Part shown: positions 39,129 to 49,657 of the stretch, one piece after another | Layout of the letters: each line of letters starts with the position of its first letter | Numbering within the stretch: the stretch's first letter is position 1 | From: Sinorhizobium psoraleae | Lineage (GTDB): Bacteria > Pseudomonadota > Alphaproteobacteria > Rhizobiales > Rhizobiaceae | Direction of reading: 5' to 3' | Length of the DNA: 64,000 bases | NCBI RefSeq assembly: GCF_013283645.1 | Contig: NZ_JABEKV010000001.1 | Coordinates: 632,699 to 696,698, forward strand | Program-made: the position numbers and the translations under genes | Notes under the pieces: model-generated | Database searches by the model: none | Told to the model about the DNA's origin: nothing | What the model saw: only the letters and a program-made list of their open reading frames with translations

Positions 39129-40379
39129 TTATTCGGTGAGGCGCGAGACCATGGCGGAGGCTCGCTCGCCGATTGCCTTGAAGGCGGCGACGAGGTCAGC
39201 CGCTTCCTCGGCTTCGAAATAATGCGAGATTGAGGAAGCGCAATACTTCAGCAGAGCCTGGCCGCGGTCCGGTGCCATGAAGGCAACGCTGTAGATCTGG
39301 ACCTTGTTGGCCTTTGCGATGTCGCACCAGTACTTGGTGACGGTGTCGTCGTTGGCGTAGTTGTTCTCGCCATCGGTCATGAAGACGATGTATTTCGTCG
39401 GAATCTGGCCGTTCTTGCCGTTGTGCGCCGTGTCTTCCGTCGATGCGATCACCTTCTGATAGGCGGTCTTGAAGGCGTTGCCCGAGGCCGTGCCGCCGGT
39501 CGCGACCAGTGCGTTGACATAGGCAGCCGCGCCGGTCGTTCCCCAGGCGAGGCTGCCTGCGGGATCCTGCGACGCGTTGTAGGACACGGCGCCGGTGCGA
39601 ACATAGATCGAACCCGGATCGGCGAGCAGGAGTTGGGCAAAGAGATCGCCAGCGGCCGTTTTCAGCGCGTTGATCTTGGTGACGTAGCACGGGCTGGTCG
39701 CCGACAGGTTCGGATATCTGCCCCAGTTCGCCTCGGTATAATTGGGGCACTTGGACTTCGTCGTATCGACCGTATTCGTCTTCCAGGCCATCGATCCCGA
39801 GCGGTCGAGCACGAGATACATCGACAATGCGTTCTTGCTCTCGGTCGCGCTTTCCGCCGTTGCCCGCGTTTCAAGCTCGATCGAATCCGTGCCGAGGAGG
39901 CGCGTCATCGCGTTGAACTGGATCAGATGCTTGTTGACGATCGAGACCTTGAAGGATTTCCCCTTGGTGCCGTTGGGCGTCTCGATGATGTTCACCTCCG
40001 AGACATTGATATCGTCCCAATCCGGCGTCTCGGAAGTTGGCGTTGGGCTGTCCGCCGCCCGTGTGGTCGGCGTTCCTTCCGGTTCGCCCTCGGCAGGACT
40101 GTCCGTCGCGCTGGAGCCCGCCATCTGCGCCTTCAGGAACTTGCGCGCGATCAACTTGGCCGCTTCGATGTTGGGCTGTTCATTGGAGACCAGCGCGGAA
40201 GCCGCGGCCAGCGCTGCGGCATCGGTCGCGTCCTGAAGCTGGTTCTTGGTCATCAGCATGTTGGCCATGTCGATGGAAACGCCACCCGCGGCCAACAGCA
40301 GCGGCGCCACCAGTGCCGTCATCATTCCGAAATTGCCGCCGCGGTCCTTCAGCATCATGCCGAAGGACCGGCTCACCAT
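39129..40379 (-). CDS. TadE/TadG-like pilus-assembly protein with von Willebrand factor A domain
   Basis: The roughly 416-residue protein has an N-terminal Tad-like segment (LKDRGGNFGMMTALVAPLLL then a hydrophobic helix and SIDMANMLMTKNQLQDATDA), the pattern of TadG-related pseudopilin-type proteins. A linker rich in Ser, Thr, Glu and Pro follows. The VWA domain begins near residue 210 with an intact MIDAS motif (YLVLDRSGSMAW) and continues with KYIVFMTDGENN. It is probably exported and anchored at the inner membrane, with the VWA domain outside. The start is uncertain: ATG 40379 has GGGAAG upstream; ATGs at 40394 and 40418 are alternatives. No other tad or pilus genes are near. Confidence 0.82.
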   Translation of the reverse strand: MVSRSFGMMLKDRGGNFGMMTALVAPLLLAAGGVSIDMANMLMTKNQLQDATDAAALAAASALVSNEQPNIEAAKLIARKFLKAQMAGSSATDSPAEGEPEGTPTTRAADSPTPTSETPDWDDINVSEVNIIETPNGTKGKSFKVSIVNKHLIQFNAMTRLLGTDSIELETRATAESATESKNALSMYLVLDRSGSMAWKTNTVDTTKSKCPNYTEANWGRYPNLSATSPCYVTKINALKTAAGDLFAQLLLADPGSIYVRTGAVSYNASQDPAGSLAWGTTGAAAYVNALVATGGTASGNAFKTAYQKVIASTEDTAHNGKNGQIPTKYIVFMTDGENNYANDDTVTKYWCDIAKANKVQIYSVAFMAPDRGQALLKYCASSISHYFEAEEAADLVAAFKAIGERASAMVSRLTE

Positions 40380-40570
40380 GGATCGTCTTCCCATCTCCGC
40401 ACACCCCAAGAAGTTCATTGCAGCTTGGGGCGGACATCTAGCGGCGACACGTTACGGTCCCGTTCAGCCGATTGCTTGAATTTTAGCGAATTGCGCGAAA
40501 GTCCATGATTTCAACCGGTTTCCCGGCGGTTTGGTTGCTCCGAAATGGGACCCGGCTGTGTCAATTCGGA

Positions 40571-41449
40571 TCAATCGACGGGAATGACGTCAACCGCCTG
40601 CTCCGTCGTCTGGCTGCCATAGCTTTTCAGGACGCCGATGACGGGCGCGACGTCGCCATAGTCGCGCCCGTGGCCGACGACGATGTGATCCGTGCCGGCC
40701 GGAATATTGTTCGTCGGGTCGAGTTCCATCCAGCCGCCGGCGGTGCCACACCAGAATCGAACCCAGGCATGCATGGCGTCGGCGCCTTCCAGCCGCTCCT
40801 TGCCGGGCGGCGGCAAGGTTCTGAGGAAACCGCTGACATAGCCGGCCGGAATACCGAGACTGCGAAGAGCGACAATCATCACATGGGTGAAATCCTGGCA
40901 GACGCCGCGCTTGAGCTTGAAGGCTTCCGCAGCCGTCGTGTTCACGGTCGTCGCCTCGGCGTCGTAGACGAAGTCGCGGTGGACGCGCTCGCAGATCGCC
41001 GCCCCGATCTGCCGTACGGTCATTCCCTCGCCAGCGATCGTGCGTGCGTAGGCCGCGATCTCGGGAGCGTCCGGCAGGAGAGGGCTCGGCCCGACGAAGT
41101 GGTGGGGAGCCTCCGCGTCGACGGACCAGTACGCGGCGAGCTGAGCCGGCAGACCCGCAAGGGGCGGAGAAAGATCGGCGGTGAGCGCCTGCGCTTCCAC
41201 CTGAACGCGCGCCTGCATGCGAATGGCCAGGCTGTCGTGCACGGAACGGAAAAGAATCGACGTGGTCGGATTGGCGAAGAAGTCCACGCTTTCGACCCGC
41301 TCGCCCGGGGTCGGTTGGCAGCTTATCGAGCCGACGACAAGGCGTTGACGGCCTGGAATCGAGGCCGGCAGCACACGCACGAGATGGCGCCCGCCGGCAA
41401 CCGGAACCTCGTAGCCGTAGGTGATCTTCAGATTGATATCGTAGAGCAT
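40571..41449 (-). CDS. Transglutaminase-like family protein
   Basis: The 292-residue protein has an N-terminal beta domain (YDINLKITYGYEVPVAGG) and a transglutaminase-like cysteine-protease core. The triad is Cys in KRGVCQDFTHVMIVALRSLG, His in ADAMHAWVRFW and Asp in MELDPTNNI. The bacterial family is thought to act as peptidase, amidase or amide ligase. The ATG at 41449 follows GAGGGCG. It lies 13 bases after the ATP-grasp/alpha-E gene, in one operon with it and with the large transglutaminase/DUF2126 gene, an arrangement conserved in many proteobacteria. Confidence 0.9.
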   Translation of the reverse strand: MLYDINLKITYGYEVPVAGGRHLVRVLPASIPGRQRLVVGSISCQPTPGERVESVDFFANPTTSILFRSVHDSLAIRMQARVQVEAQALTADLSPPLAGLPAQLAAYWSVDAEAPHHFVGPSPLLPDAPEIAAYARTIAGEGMTVRQIGAAICERVHRDFVYDAEATTVNTTAAEAFKLKRGVCQDFTHVMIVALRSLGIPAGYVSGFLRTLPPPGKERLEGADAMHAWVRFWCGTAGGWMELDPTNNIPAGTDHIVVGHGRDYGDVAPVIGVLKSYGSQTTEQAVDVIPVD

Positions 41450-41462
41450 CAAGGCCGCGCCC

Positions 41463-43868
41463 TCAGCCGAGATAGGTTTGCGCGAGCAGATCCGAGAGCC
41501 GTTCCAGGTCCCGTTCGAGCTGCTTGTAGACGGTTGCGGTCATGGCCTCCGGCGTCATCACCGCAAGGCCGGAATGAAGCCGCATGGTCTCGCGGTAGAA
41601 GGGAGACATCTGGCCGTTGACGAAGGCGTTCGGCAAGAGCTCGACCTCCGTCTTGATCTCGTTCAACTGATAGAGGATCGAGCGCGGATTGAGCGGATCG
41701 AGGGCGAGCAGGTCGGTGACGGTCAAGGCCGCGGTGTTGACGTTGTAGCGGCGGCGGTGGGTCATGACGCTGTCGCCGATCTCGAGCAGCATGTCATAGG
41801 CTCCGTCCGGAGCCTCAGGTCCCGACATGTGCCCGAGCAGGCGGGTCATGTGCAGGCCGCGCTCGATGTAACGACCGATCGACAGGAAACGCCAGCCGGT
41901 GAAGCGATACATGTTTTCGTGGACGAGACCGGCAAACCCGGCGAGCTTGCGCAACAGAATCGTCATCGCATGCGTGGCGTCGTCGCCGGCCTGTACGGTT
42001 GCGTGGAACTTCCGCGCCGTCCGCGACAGGTCGTTGAGAGCCAGCCAACCATCGGGCGAAAACCGGTCGCGGATGTTGCCTGCGCTGAAGAGTGCGCTGT
42101 CGATATTGGCAAGCAGGCTGTCGGGCACCGGCTGGCGCGCGTTGATGTCGAGGGCGGCCAGATAGTCGGTGACGTCCTTCAGAAGCGGCATATTCGGGTC
42201 GGCGGCTTCGGCGAAGCGTCCGTGCCAGGCGCGAAGGATTCTGAGGGCTCCTTCCGCCCGCTCGATATAACGGCCGAGCCAGAAGAGATTGTCGGCCGCG
42301 CGGCTCGGCAGGCTGCCCGGCATGTTGCGCGTGAAGCTTTCCTCGGCCGGGAGCAGCGTCGTGCGCTCGACCGGCTTGTCACTGACGATCCAGACGTCGG
42401 CGGTCGTGCCACCCGCCTTCATCGCGATCGCAGCCACGTCGTCGCCGGAGCCGATGCGCGCAAAGCCGCCAGGCATGATCTGCCAGCCGTCGCGCGTGCG
42501 CGCGGCAAAGACCCGCAAGCTCATCGGCCGCGGCGTCAGCCGGCCGCGCACCCAGGCGGGCGTCGTCGAGAGCGTGACGACTTCCTGACCCACCAGCTTG
42601 CCGCCACCGGTCCCAAGGCGCTCCGCAACGGAGCTGCCTCCCTCGCAAAGCGAAGTACCAAGAATGGATTGTCCGTTGTCGTCGAAGAACGGGCGGGTCG
42701 AATAGGCAGGGCCGATCACCATGCGCTCGATATTGCCGGCGACATTGTCGCGTTCGGACTGCTGTCCGCACCACCATGTAGCGATTGACGGCAGCTTTTG
42801 CTCTTCGCCGAGCAAGTGACGGCAGATCGCCGGCATGAAGGCGAGAAAGGCGCGCGTTTCCAGGATGCCGGAGCCGAGCGCATTGACGATCGAGACGGAG
42901 CCGGCCCTCAGCGCCTCGACGATCCCGGGCGTGCCGATATGGGAGGACTGATTGAGTTCGAGCGGATCGGCGAAGGCGGCGTCGAGGCGTCGCCAGAGCA
43001 CGCCGACGGGCTTGAGGCCGGCAACGGTGCGAACCATGACCCGGCCGCCGACGACCGTCAGGTCCTCGCCCTCGAGCAGCATGAAGCCGAGATAACGGGC
43101 GATATAAGCGTGTTCGAAATAGGTCTCGTTGGCGATGCCGGGCGAGAGGACGGCAATGCGGTCGTCCGGATGTTGTTTTCGAGCCTGGAGCGTATCGCGA
43201 AAGGCGCCGAAGAAGCCCGCCAATCGGTGCACGTGGGTTTCGGCATAGAGGTTGGAAAAGGCGCGCGTGGTCGCAACGCGATTTTCCAGCGCGAAGCCGG
43301 CCCCGGAGGGAGCCTCGGTCCGGTCGGAAAGCACCCACCAGTTGCCGTCCGGTCCGCGGCCGATCTCGAAGGAACAGAAATGCAGGAAATGTCCGTCGGC
43401 CGGATTGACGCCGACGAGAGGGCGCAGGAACTCAGGATTGGAGGCGACGAGGGCGGGGGGCAGCAGCCCTTCCTGCACCAGCCGGTTTTCGCCGTAGATG
43501 TCGGCGACCACGCGTTCGAGCAGTTCGGCGCGCTGAATCAGCCCTTGCGAAACGACCGCCCATTCCGCCTCGTCGATCAGGACGGGAATGTGGGATAGCG
43601 GCCAGCTCCGTTCAGAACTCCCCCGGCCGCCATAGGCTCGATAGAAAACACCGGCATCGCGGAGGTAGCGGTCGGCGCGGGCAAAGCGGTTGGCGAGATC
43701 CGTTTCGTCCAGACGGCCAAGCGTCGAGAGCAGCCGCTGCCAGACCGGTCGGACATTGCCGTGCGGATCGAGCATTTCGTCGGCGACACCCGGAAGGGCG
43801 CGATAACCGAACACCGGGTCATCGAGCCGATCCTGCTCTGTCGCCTCTGCCGTCTGTTTCTTCGCCAT
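41463..43868 (-). CDS. Circularly permuted ATP-grasp / alpha-E domain fusion protein
   Basis: The 801-residue protein has two parts. Residues about 75-480 are a circularly permuted ATP-grasp domain (DUF404/DUF407 type): YRAYGGRGSSERSWPLSHIP, RLVQEGLLPPALVASNPEFL, GRGPDGNWWVLSDRTEAPSG, VVGGRVMVRTVAGLKPVGVL and IVNALGSGILETRAFLAFMP. Residues about 500-795 are the alpha-helical alpha-E (DUF403) domain (RAADNLFWLGRYIERAEG; FLSIGRYIERGLHMTRLLG). In many genomes these are separate genes; here they are fused. Family knowledge suggests an ATP-dependent amide-bond ligase making or adding short peptides. It directly abuts the DUF2126 gene with zero bases between stop and start. Confidence 0.9.
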   Translation of the reverse strand: MAKKQTAEATEQDRLDDPVFGYRALPGVADEMLDPHGNVRPVWQRLLSTLGRLDETDLANRFARADRYLRDAGVFYRAYGGRGSSERSWPLSHIPVLIDEAEWAVVSQGLIQRAELLERVVADIYGENRLVQEGLLPPALVASNPEFLRPLVGVNPADGHFLHFCSFEIGRGPDGNWWVLSDRTEAPSGAGFALENRVATTRAFSNLYAETHVHRLAGFFGAFRDTLQARKQHPDDRIAVLSPGIANETYFEHAYIARYLGFMLLEGEDLTVVGGRVMVRTVAGLKPVGVLWRRLDAAFADPLELNQSSHIGTPGIVEALRAGSVSIVNALGSGILETRAFLAFMPAICRHLLGEEQKLPSIATWWCGQQSERDNVAGNIERMVIGPAYSTRPFFDDNGQSILGTSLCEGGSSVAERLGTGGGKLVGQEVVTLSTTPAWVRGRLTPRPMSLRVFAARTRDGWQIMPGGFARIGSGDDVAAIAMKAGGTTADVWIVSDKPVERTTLLPAEESFTRNMPGSLPSRAADNLFWLGRYIERAEGALRILRAWHGRFAEAADPNMPLLKDVTDYLAALDINARQPVPDSLLANIDSALFSAGNIRDRFSPDGWLALNDLSRTARKFHATVQAGDDATHAMTILLRKLAGFAGLVHENMYRFTGWRFLSIGRYIERGLHMTRLLGHMSGPEAPDGAYDMLLEIGDSVMTHRRRYNVNTAALTVTDLLALDPLNPRSILYQLNEIKTEVELLPNAFVNGQMSPFYRETMRLHSGLAVMTPEAMTATVYKQLERDLERLSDLLAQTYLG

Positions 43869-46800
43869 CTACACTCCTGCCGGACGTCTCAGGTCGAGCG
43901 TCAGCGGAAATTCTGCCGGCGGGCTTTCGGGTTGGAGTCGATATCCGCCGGTGGTGTGGCCCCAGGGTTCGAAGCGCGCCAGACGGCGCGCCTCGGCCTC
44001 GTTGCCGTTGACCGGAAATGTCTCATAACTGCGCCCGCCGGGATGCGCCACATGATAGATACAGCCGCCGATCGCCCGATTCGACCATGTATCATAAATA
44101 TCGAATGTAAGGGGAGTGTTGACCGGCAGCACCGGATGCAGGCCGGAGGCGGGCTGCCAGGCCTTGTAACGGACGCCTGCGACGGCCACGCCGCCTTTCC
44201 CGGTCCTTGAGAGCGGCACGGGACGGCCATTGCAGGCGGCCGTGTAGCGGTCCGGATTGGCGGTTTCGAGCTTGACCTGCAATCGCTCGACAGAGGAATC
44301 GACATGGCGCACGGTGCCGCCGATCGCGCCTTGCTCTCCCATCACGGGCCACGGTTCGAGCGCCTGGCGGAGTTCGAGCTTCGCCTCTTCGTATTCGACC
44401 TCGCCGCAGAAGGGGAAGCGGAATTCGAGCTGAGCCTCGAACCATTCCGGCCTCAGATCGAAGCCGTGGGCGCGCAGGTCGGCGAGCACGTCGAGAAAAT
44501 CCTGCCAAACATGGTGCGGCAGCATGAAGCGATCGTGCAGGACCGTGCCCCAACGCACGAAACCGCCGTCGATCGGGCTTTTCCAAAAGCGAGCGATGAG
44601 CGCGCGGACGAGCAATTGCTGGGCGAGCGACATGCGTGCGTTCGGCGGCATCTCGAAGCCGCGGAACTCGATCAGCCCGAGCCGCCCGGTCGGTCCGTCC
44701 GGAGAGAACAGCTTGTCTATGCAGATTTCGGAGCGATGCGTATTGCCGGTGACGTCGACGAGCAGGTTGCGGAACAGCCGGTCCACCAGCCATGGCAAGG
44801 GGGGCGGGCGATCGGACCCGGGAGGCGGCACCTGCGCAAGTGCGATCTCCAGCTCGTAGAGCGAATCGTGGCGCGCCTCGTCGATGCGCGGCGCCTGGCT
44901 GGTCGGCCCGATGAAGAGGCCGGAAAAGAGATAGGAGAGCGAAGGGTGACGCTGCCAGTGGAGCACGATGCTCTTCAGCAGATCCGGCCGGCGCAGGAAA
45001 GGACTGTCGTTGGGGCTGCGGCCGCCGACAACCACGTGGTTGCCGCCGCCCGTTCCCGTATGGCGGCCGTCGATCATGAACTTGTCGGTGCCGAGCCGGC
45101 TCTGACGGGCCTCCTCGTAGATCGCCGTGGTGATGTCGACGCATTCCCGCCAGTTGGCGGCAGGATGGATGTTGACTTCGATCACGCCGGGATCCGGAGC
45201 GACGCGGATGACGTTGATGCGCTCGTCCTGCGGCGGCGGGTAGCCTTCGATATGCACCGGAACACCGAGCGCGGCGGCGGCGCGCTCGGTCGAAGCGATG
45301 AGATCGAGATATTCCTCGATGCTCGTCGTCGGCGGCATGAAGATGCAGAGCCGGCCGTCGCGCGGCTCGACGCTGATCGCCGTGCGGACGGCCCCGTCGA
45401 TCTCGTCGCGCGGGGACGGGAGCGGCGTCTGCGGCTCCTCGGACGGCTGGAAGCGAGAGTGCTGCGCTCTGCCGCGGTTTTCGGTGAAGCCGGGCAGGTC
45501 GTCCCGCGGAACGGTCGGATCCACCGGATTGACATAGGGGTAGGCGGAGGGTGCGATATAGGGCAGCGAGCCGAGGGGCAGGCGATAGCCGACCGGGCTG
45601 TCGCCGGGAACGAGGAAAATCCGGCCGCGCCGCGTCTTCCATTTCTCGCTCATCCATCGTGGTCCGCCAGCACGCGCGTTCCAGGCCTGCACCGGCAGAA
45701 CATAGCCCGTCGGGGTCGTCAGGCCGCGTTCGAAGACGCGGGCAAGGCGGCTGCGCTCCTCGGGATCCTTGAGCTTCGAATTGGAAGGATCGACATTGTC
45801 CGGAAGGTTCGCCTCCTTGATGATCCACTCGGCCGGATCCTCGTAGGCCGGGACGACCATGTCCGCATCGACGTCGAGTTCGCCGGCGATCGCGACGAGC
45901 AGGCGCTCGGCGTCCCGCTCCGCGATCTCGTGCCGGCCGTTTTCCTCGGCGATCAGCTTAGCCTCCCGCCAGATCGGTACGCCGTCCTTGCGCCAGTAAA
46001 GGGAAAAGGTCCAGCGTGGCAGGCTTTCGCCCGGATACCACTTGCCCTGTCCATAATGCAGGAAGCCCCCCGGCGCGAAGCGGTCGCGCAGGCGGCGAAT
46101 GAGCGTGTCGGCCTTCTCGCGTTTCGTCGGACCGACTGCAGCCGTGTTCCATTCGTCGGATTCGAAATCGTCGATCGAGACGAAGGTCGGCTCGCCCCCC
46201 ATGGTCAGGCGCACGTCATTTTCGGCGAGGACGCGGTCGACCTTGTCGCCAAGCGCGTTCAGCGCATCCCAGCTCTCGTCGGAGAAAGGCTTGGTGATGC
46301 GGGGATGCTCCGCAACGCGGGCGACCTTCATGTCGAAGGCAAAATCGGTCCTCGTATCCGGGTCGCCGAAGAACTCGCCGGATATGGGCGCGGCGTTTCG
46401 ATAGTGCGGGGTGGCAGCAAGCGGAATGTGGCTCTCTCCGGTAAGCAGGCCGGAGGTTGGATCGAGCCCGACCCAGCCGGCACCCGGAAGGTAAACCTCG
46501 GCCCATGCGTGAAGGTCGGTGAAATCGTATTCGGTGCCGGAGGGGCCGTCGAGCGCCTTCAGGTCCGGCGTAAGCTGAATGAGGTAGCCGGAGACGAAAC
46601 GGGCGGCAAGGCCGAGGTTGCGAAGGATCTGTACCAGCAGCCAACTCGAATCGCGACACGAACCCTTGGCACTGCCGAGTGTCTCTTCCGGCGACTGGAC
46701 ACCCGCCTCCATACGGATGACATAGCCGATTTCCTTCTGAAGCCGCGTGTTGAGGCCGACCACCATGTCGATGGTGCGCTGGCGCGATCGGTCGACGCTC

Positions 46801-47195
46801 TCCATGAATACCGAAAGTCTTGGCCCCATCGGCTCCGGCGCCATGTAGATCTTCAAATCCTCGCTGAGGTCTTCGGGATAGCGGAAAGGCCAGTGCTCCG
46901 CTTCCTCCTCGACGAAGAAATCGAACGGATTGTAGACGGTCATGTCGGCGACCAGGTCGACCTCGATCTTCAATTCCGTCACCGGATCGGGGAAGACGTA
47001 GCGGGCGAGGTAGTTGCCGTAAGGATCCTGCTGCAGGTTGACGAAGTGGTTGGCAGGCGAGACCTTCAGCGAATGGCTGATGACCTTGGTCTTGGAATGC
47101 GCCGCCGGCTTCAGCCTGATGATTTGTGGTGTGAGCCTTACCGGCCGGTCATAGGTGTAGTGGGTGAGGTGGTAGACACTGGCCTTGATCGACAT
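43869..47195 (-). CDS. Transglutaminase-like / DUF2126 large protein
   Basis: The 1108-residue protein starts with a transglutaminase N-terminal domain ([20 protein letters not shown]). A transglutaminase core follows with Cys in [20 protein letters not shown], His in [14 protein letters not shown] and Asp in [11 protein letters not shown]. From about residue 320 the DUF2126 region fills the rest ([53 protein letters not shown]), ending in a beta-rich tail. No signal peptide is visible, so a cytoplasmic location is likely. First gene of the three-gene operon with the ATP-grasp/alpha-E and small transglutaminase genes. Confidence 0.9.
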   Translation of the reverse strand: MSIKASVYHLTHYTYDRPVRLTPQIIRLKPAAHSKTKVISHSLKVSPANHFVNLQQDPYGNYLARYVFPDPVTELKIEVDLVADMTVYNPFDFFVEEEAEHWPFRYPEDLSEDLKIYMAPEPMGPRLSVFMESVDRSRQRTIDMVVGLNTRLQKEIGYVIRMEAGVQSPEETLGSAKGSCRDSSWLLVQILRNLGLAARFVSGYLIQLTPDLKALDGPSGTEYDFTDLHAWAEVYLPGAGWVGLDPTSGLLTGESHIPLAATPHYRNAAPISGEFFGDPDTRTDFAFDMKVARVAEHPRITKPFSDESWDALNALGDKVDRVLAENDVRLTMGGEPTFVSIDDFESDEWNTAAVGPTKREKADTLIRRLRDRFAPGGFLHYGQGKWYPGESLPRWTFSLYWRKDGVPIWREAKLIAEENGRHEIAERDAERLLVAIAGELDVDADMVVPAYEDPAEWIIKEANLPDNVDPSNSKLKDPEERSRLARVFERGLTTPTGYVLPVQAWNARAGGPRWMSEKWKTRRGRIFLVPGDSPVGYRLPLGSLPYIAPSAYPYVNPVDPTVPRDDLPGFTENRGRAQHSRFQPSEEPQTPLPSPRDEIDGAVRTAISVEPRDGRLCIFMPPTTSIEEYLDLIASTERAAAALGVPVHIEGYPPPQDERINVIRVAPDPGVIEVNIHPAANWRECVDITTAIYEEARQSRLGTDKFMIDGRHTGTGGGNHVVVGGRSPNDSPFLRRPDLLKSIVLHWQRHPSLSYLFSGLFIGPTSQAPRIDEARHDSLYELEIALAQVPPPGSDRPPPLPWLVDRLFRNLLVDVTGNTHRSEICIDKLFSPDGPTGRLGLIEFRGFEMPPNARMSLAQQLLVRALIARFWKSPIDGGFVRWGTVLHDRFMLPHHVWQDFLDVLADLRAHGFDLRPEWFEAQLEFRFPFCGEVEYEEAKLELRQALEPWPVMGEQGAIGGTVRHVDSSVERLQVKLETANPDRYTAACNGRPVPLSRTGKGGVAVAGVRYKAWQPASGLHPVLPVNTPLTFDIYDTWSNRAIGGCIYHVAHPGGRSYETFPVNGNEAEARRLARFEPWGHTTGGYRLQPESPPAEFPLTLDLRRPAGV

Positions 47196-47329
47196 GCAGA
47201 TTTTTCCCCTCGATGGCCGGTCCGTTGCCGGCCATTCGAGAGAATTTTGTGCAATGCGAAGAAAGAAAGCAAGCCGAAACCCCGGCGGTACGATTGCGGC
47301 CGGCTTTCCTTTGCGCCGTGTCGTATTTC

Positions 47330-48364
47330 TCAGACCGGCGGAGGGTTGATGCGGGCAAAGCCTTCCTGCCTGTAATAGGGGAAATGCGGGTAGGGCGCCA
47401 TCGTTGCGCTGACTTCGTCGAGGCGTGCCACCTGATCGGCGGAGAGCGACCAGCCGACAGCGCCAAGGTTCTGCCGGAGTTGTTCTTCATTGCGCGCGCC
47501 GATGATGACGCTCGAAACGGTCGGCCGCTGCAGAAGCCAGTTGATCGCGATCTGCGGTACCGTCCTGCCGGTTTCCTCCGCCAAGGCATCGAGCACATCG
47601 ACGATGTCGTAGAGCTTGTCATCGTCCACCGGCGGTCCGAACGTTGCGGTGTCATGCAGCCGGCTTCCGGCCGGCCACGGCTCGCCGCGGCGGATCTTGC
47701 CGGTCAGCCGACCCCAACCGAGCGGACTCCAGACTAGCGCCCCGACACCCTGATCGAGGCCGAGCGGCATCAGTTCCCACTCGTAGTCGCGGCCAACCAG
47801 CGAATAATAGACCTGGTTCGCGACGTAGCGGGGATAGCCGTATCTCTCGGCGAGCGCGAGCGATTTCATCAATTGCCAGCCGGAGAAATTGGAGACGCCG
47901 ACATAGCGGAGCTTGCCGGCACGCACCAGGTCGTCGAGCGTCGACAGCACTTCCTCGATCGGCGTGCCGGCGTCGAAAGCGTGCAATTGCATCAGGTCGA
48001 TATAGTCGGTTCCGAGACGCTTCAGCGCCGCGTCGACGCCGCCGACGAGACGAGACCGGGATGAGCCTGCGTCGTTCGGGCCGTCGCCCATCGGAAGCGA
48101 CATCTTCGTGGAAAGGATCACCTTTCCGCGGCGGCCTTTGATCGCCGCGCCGAGTACCTCCTCCGAAGCGCCATCCGAATAGACGTCCGCCGTGTCGAAG
48201 AGGTTGACGCCCGCTTCGAGGCAGATGTCGACGAGCCGGCGTGCTTCCGCGTCGTCCGTCGTGCCCCAGGCGCCGAAGAGCGGGCCCTTGCCGCCGAACG
48301 TGCCTGCGCCGAAGCTCAGCGCCGGAACCTTCAAACCGGACGAGCCAAGCCGTCGATACTCCAT
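47330..48364 (-). CDS. Aldo/keto reductase
   Basis: The 344-residue (beta/alpha)8 NADPH-dependent reductase has the tetrad Asp in [18 protein letters not shown], Tyr in the same segment, Lys in [12 protein letters not shown] and His in [10 protein letters not shown]. The cofactor motif near the end is [20 protein letters not shown]. The ATG at 48364 follows CAAAGGAGTTGC. It is divergent from a LysR regulator with a candidate operator between, so it is probably its target. The substrate is unknown. Confidence 0.9.
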   Translation of the reverse strand: MEYRRLGSSGLKVPALSFGAGTFGGKGPLFGAWGTTDDAEARRLVDICLEAGVNLFDTADVYSDGASEEVLGAAIKGRRGKVILSTKMSLPMGDGPNDAGSSRSRLVGGVDAALKRLGTDYIDLMQLHAFDAGTPIEEVLSTLDDLVRAGKLRYVGVSNFSGWQLMKSLALAERYGYPRYVANQVYYSLVGRDYEWELMPLGLDQGVGALVWSPLGWGRLTGKIRRGEPWPAGSRLHDTATFGPPVDDDKLYDIVDVLDALAEETGRTVPQIAINWLLQRPTVSSVIIGARNEEQLRQNLGAVGWSLSADQVARLDEVSATMAPYPHFPYYRQEGFARINPPPV

Positions 48365-48380
48365 TTTGCAACTCCTTTGT

Positions 48381-48402
48381 TGTCTCAACACCTATCGAGA
48401 CA
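48381..48402. promoter_or_regulatory. TGTCTC-N10-GAGACA inverted repeat, candidate LysR operator
   Basis: A perfect six-base inverted repeat with a ten-base spacer lies in the 107-base region between the divergent aldo/keto reductase and LysR starts. Its geometry is in the range of LysR-type operators, though without the strict T-N11-A core. Confidence 0.5.
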
Positions 48403-48471
48403 TGAACATGGCGCTGCTTGCCTTTTGGAGCTAGACTGCAGTTCGGAACATCATTTGTGAGTTGAAGTCAT

Positions 48472-49434
48472 ATGTCGCGACTCTCGGTCAATCGCTCGGG
48501 GGAAATGGAAGTGTTCGCCAAGGCGGTCGAGCTTGGCGGCTTCTCGTCGGCAGCGCGCCACTATCGCATGACGCCTTCGGCGGTCAGCAAACTCGTGCTC
48601 CGGCTTGAGGACCGGCTCGGCGTCCGCCTCGTCAACCGCTCCACGCGACGGTTGCAACTGACGCCGGAGGGCTGTGCCTTCTACGAGCGCACCGCCCGCA
48701 TTCTCTCCGACATCGAAGAGGCCGAACGCTGTGCCGCCGGGGGCGAAATGCCGACAGGACGGGTTCGGGTGAATGTGAGTGCTTCTTTCGCAACCCATGT
48801 CCTGATGCCGCTCCTGCCGGAACTCCGGGAGCGATTTCCTGCGGTCACGCTCGACATCGTCCAGACCGATGCGGTGGTCGACCTGATGGAGGCGCGCGCC
48901 GATATCGCGATCAGATCAGGGCCTTTGAAGAGTTCGGCGCTGCTTGCCAGCAAGCTCGGCGCCACGCGAATGGTGATCGTGGCGGCTCCCTCCTATCTCG
49001 ATCGGTACGGGACGCCCTCGAACATCGAAGAGCTCAACGCTCATAACCGGCTCGGCTTCTGCTACGCACGCGCCGTCGACGGCTGGCCGATCAAAGCAGA
49101 CGGAGAAACGATCGTCATGCCGGCTTCCGGGACGCTGCAGGTGAGCGACGGCGAGGGGTTACGTCATCTCGCCCTTGCCGGTACCGGATTGGCTCGGCTT
49201 GCGGAATTCACGGTTCGCACCGACATTCGCGTCGGACGGCTCGTTCCCGTTCTGGAAGATCTGAATCCCGGCGATCTGGAAGAAATCCATGCCGTGTTCC
49301 TCGGCCAGGGTGGCGCGCTACCCGCGCGCGTCCGTGCCGTCCTCGATTTTCTCGCCAGGCATGCCCGTGTGACGCCGGAGCCGGTTCAGCGGGGGAGCGA
49401 TCGCCGGGTCAGCGTCGAGACGGTTACAGCGTAA
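48472..49434 (+). CDS. LysR-family transcriptional regulator
   Basis: The 320-residue product has the winged helix (EMEVFAKAVELGGFSSAARH; MTPSAVSKLVLRLEDRLGVR; LVNRSTRRLQLTPEG). The effector domain has VRVNVSASFATHVLMPLLPE and ADIAIRSGPLKSSALLASKL, again the CrgA-like branch. It is divergent from the aldo/keto reductase gene. The C-terminal 20 residues are basic and extend beyond the usual family end. Confidence 0.9.
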   Translation: MSRLSVNRSGEMEVFAKAVELGGFSSAARHYRMTPSAVSKLVLRLEDRLGVRLVNRSTRRLQLTPEGCAFYERTARILSDIEEAERCAAGGEMPTGRVRVNVSASFATHVLMPLLPELRERFPAVTLDIVQTDAVVDLMEARADIAIRSGPLKSSALLASKLGATRMVIVAAPSYLDRYGTPSNIEELNAHNRLGFCYARAVDGWPIKADGETIVMPASGTLQVSDGEGLRHLALAGTGLARLAEFTVRTDIRVGRLVPVLEDLNPGDLEEIHAVFLGQGGALPARVRAVLDFLARHARVTPEPVQRGSDRRVSVETVTA

Positions 49435-49527
49435 CTCCCCACACGGGCAGGCCATTGCCGAGAGCATCGAGCGAGGGGCACTCGCGCCGTGATGCCGCCC
49501 TCGCTCACAAGGAAAGTCACGTGTCGA

Positions 49528-49633
49528 CTAGAGCATCCCGCTTTCAGGTGGAATCATCGAAAGCGGATAAGATGCTCTAGATCCAAGTGCTAGAGCGTCC
49601 TTTGTGCGTTCGTTTGAACGCACGGCGCTCTGG
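49528..49633. repeat. Composite palindromic intergenic repeat (RIME-like), two stems
   Basis: The first stem runs CTAGAGCATC (49528-49537) to GATGCTCTAG (49571-49580), with inner CCGCTTTC/GAAAGCGG arms. The second, 49591-49633, pairs TAGAGCG..GTGCGTTC with GAACGCAC..GCGCTCT. The second stem is a sequence variant of the repeats at 9231-9275 and 59360-59400. Confidence 0.75.
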
Positions 49634-49657
49634 GCCCGTGCGTCCGAAACTGCGCCG

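Noticed and set aside
44304-47375. 1023-codon open frame on plus strand
   Set aside because: Antisense shadow of the DUF2126 gene; low-complexity basic/acidic composition and no domain.
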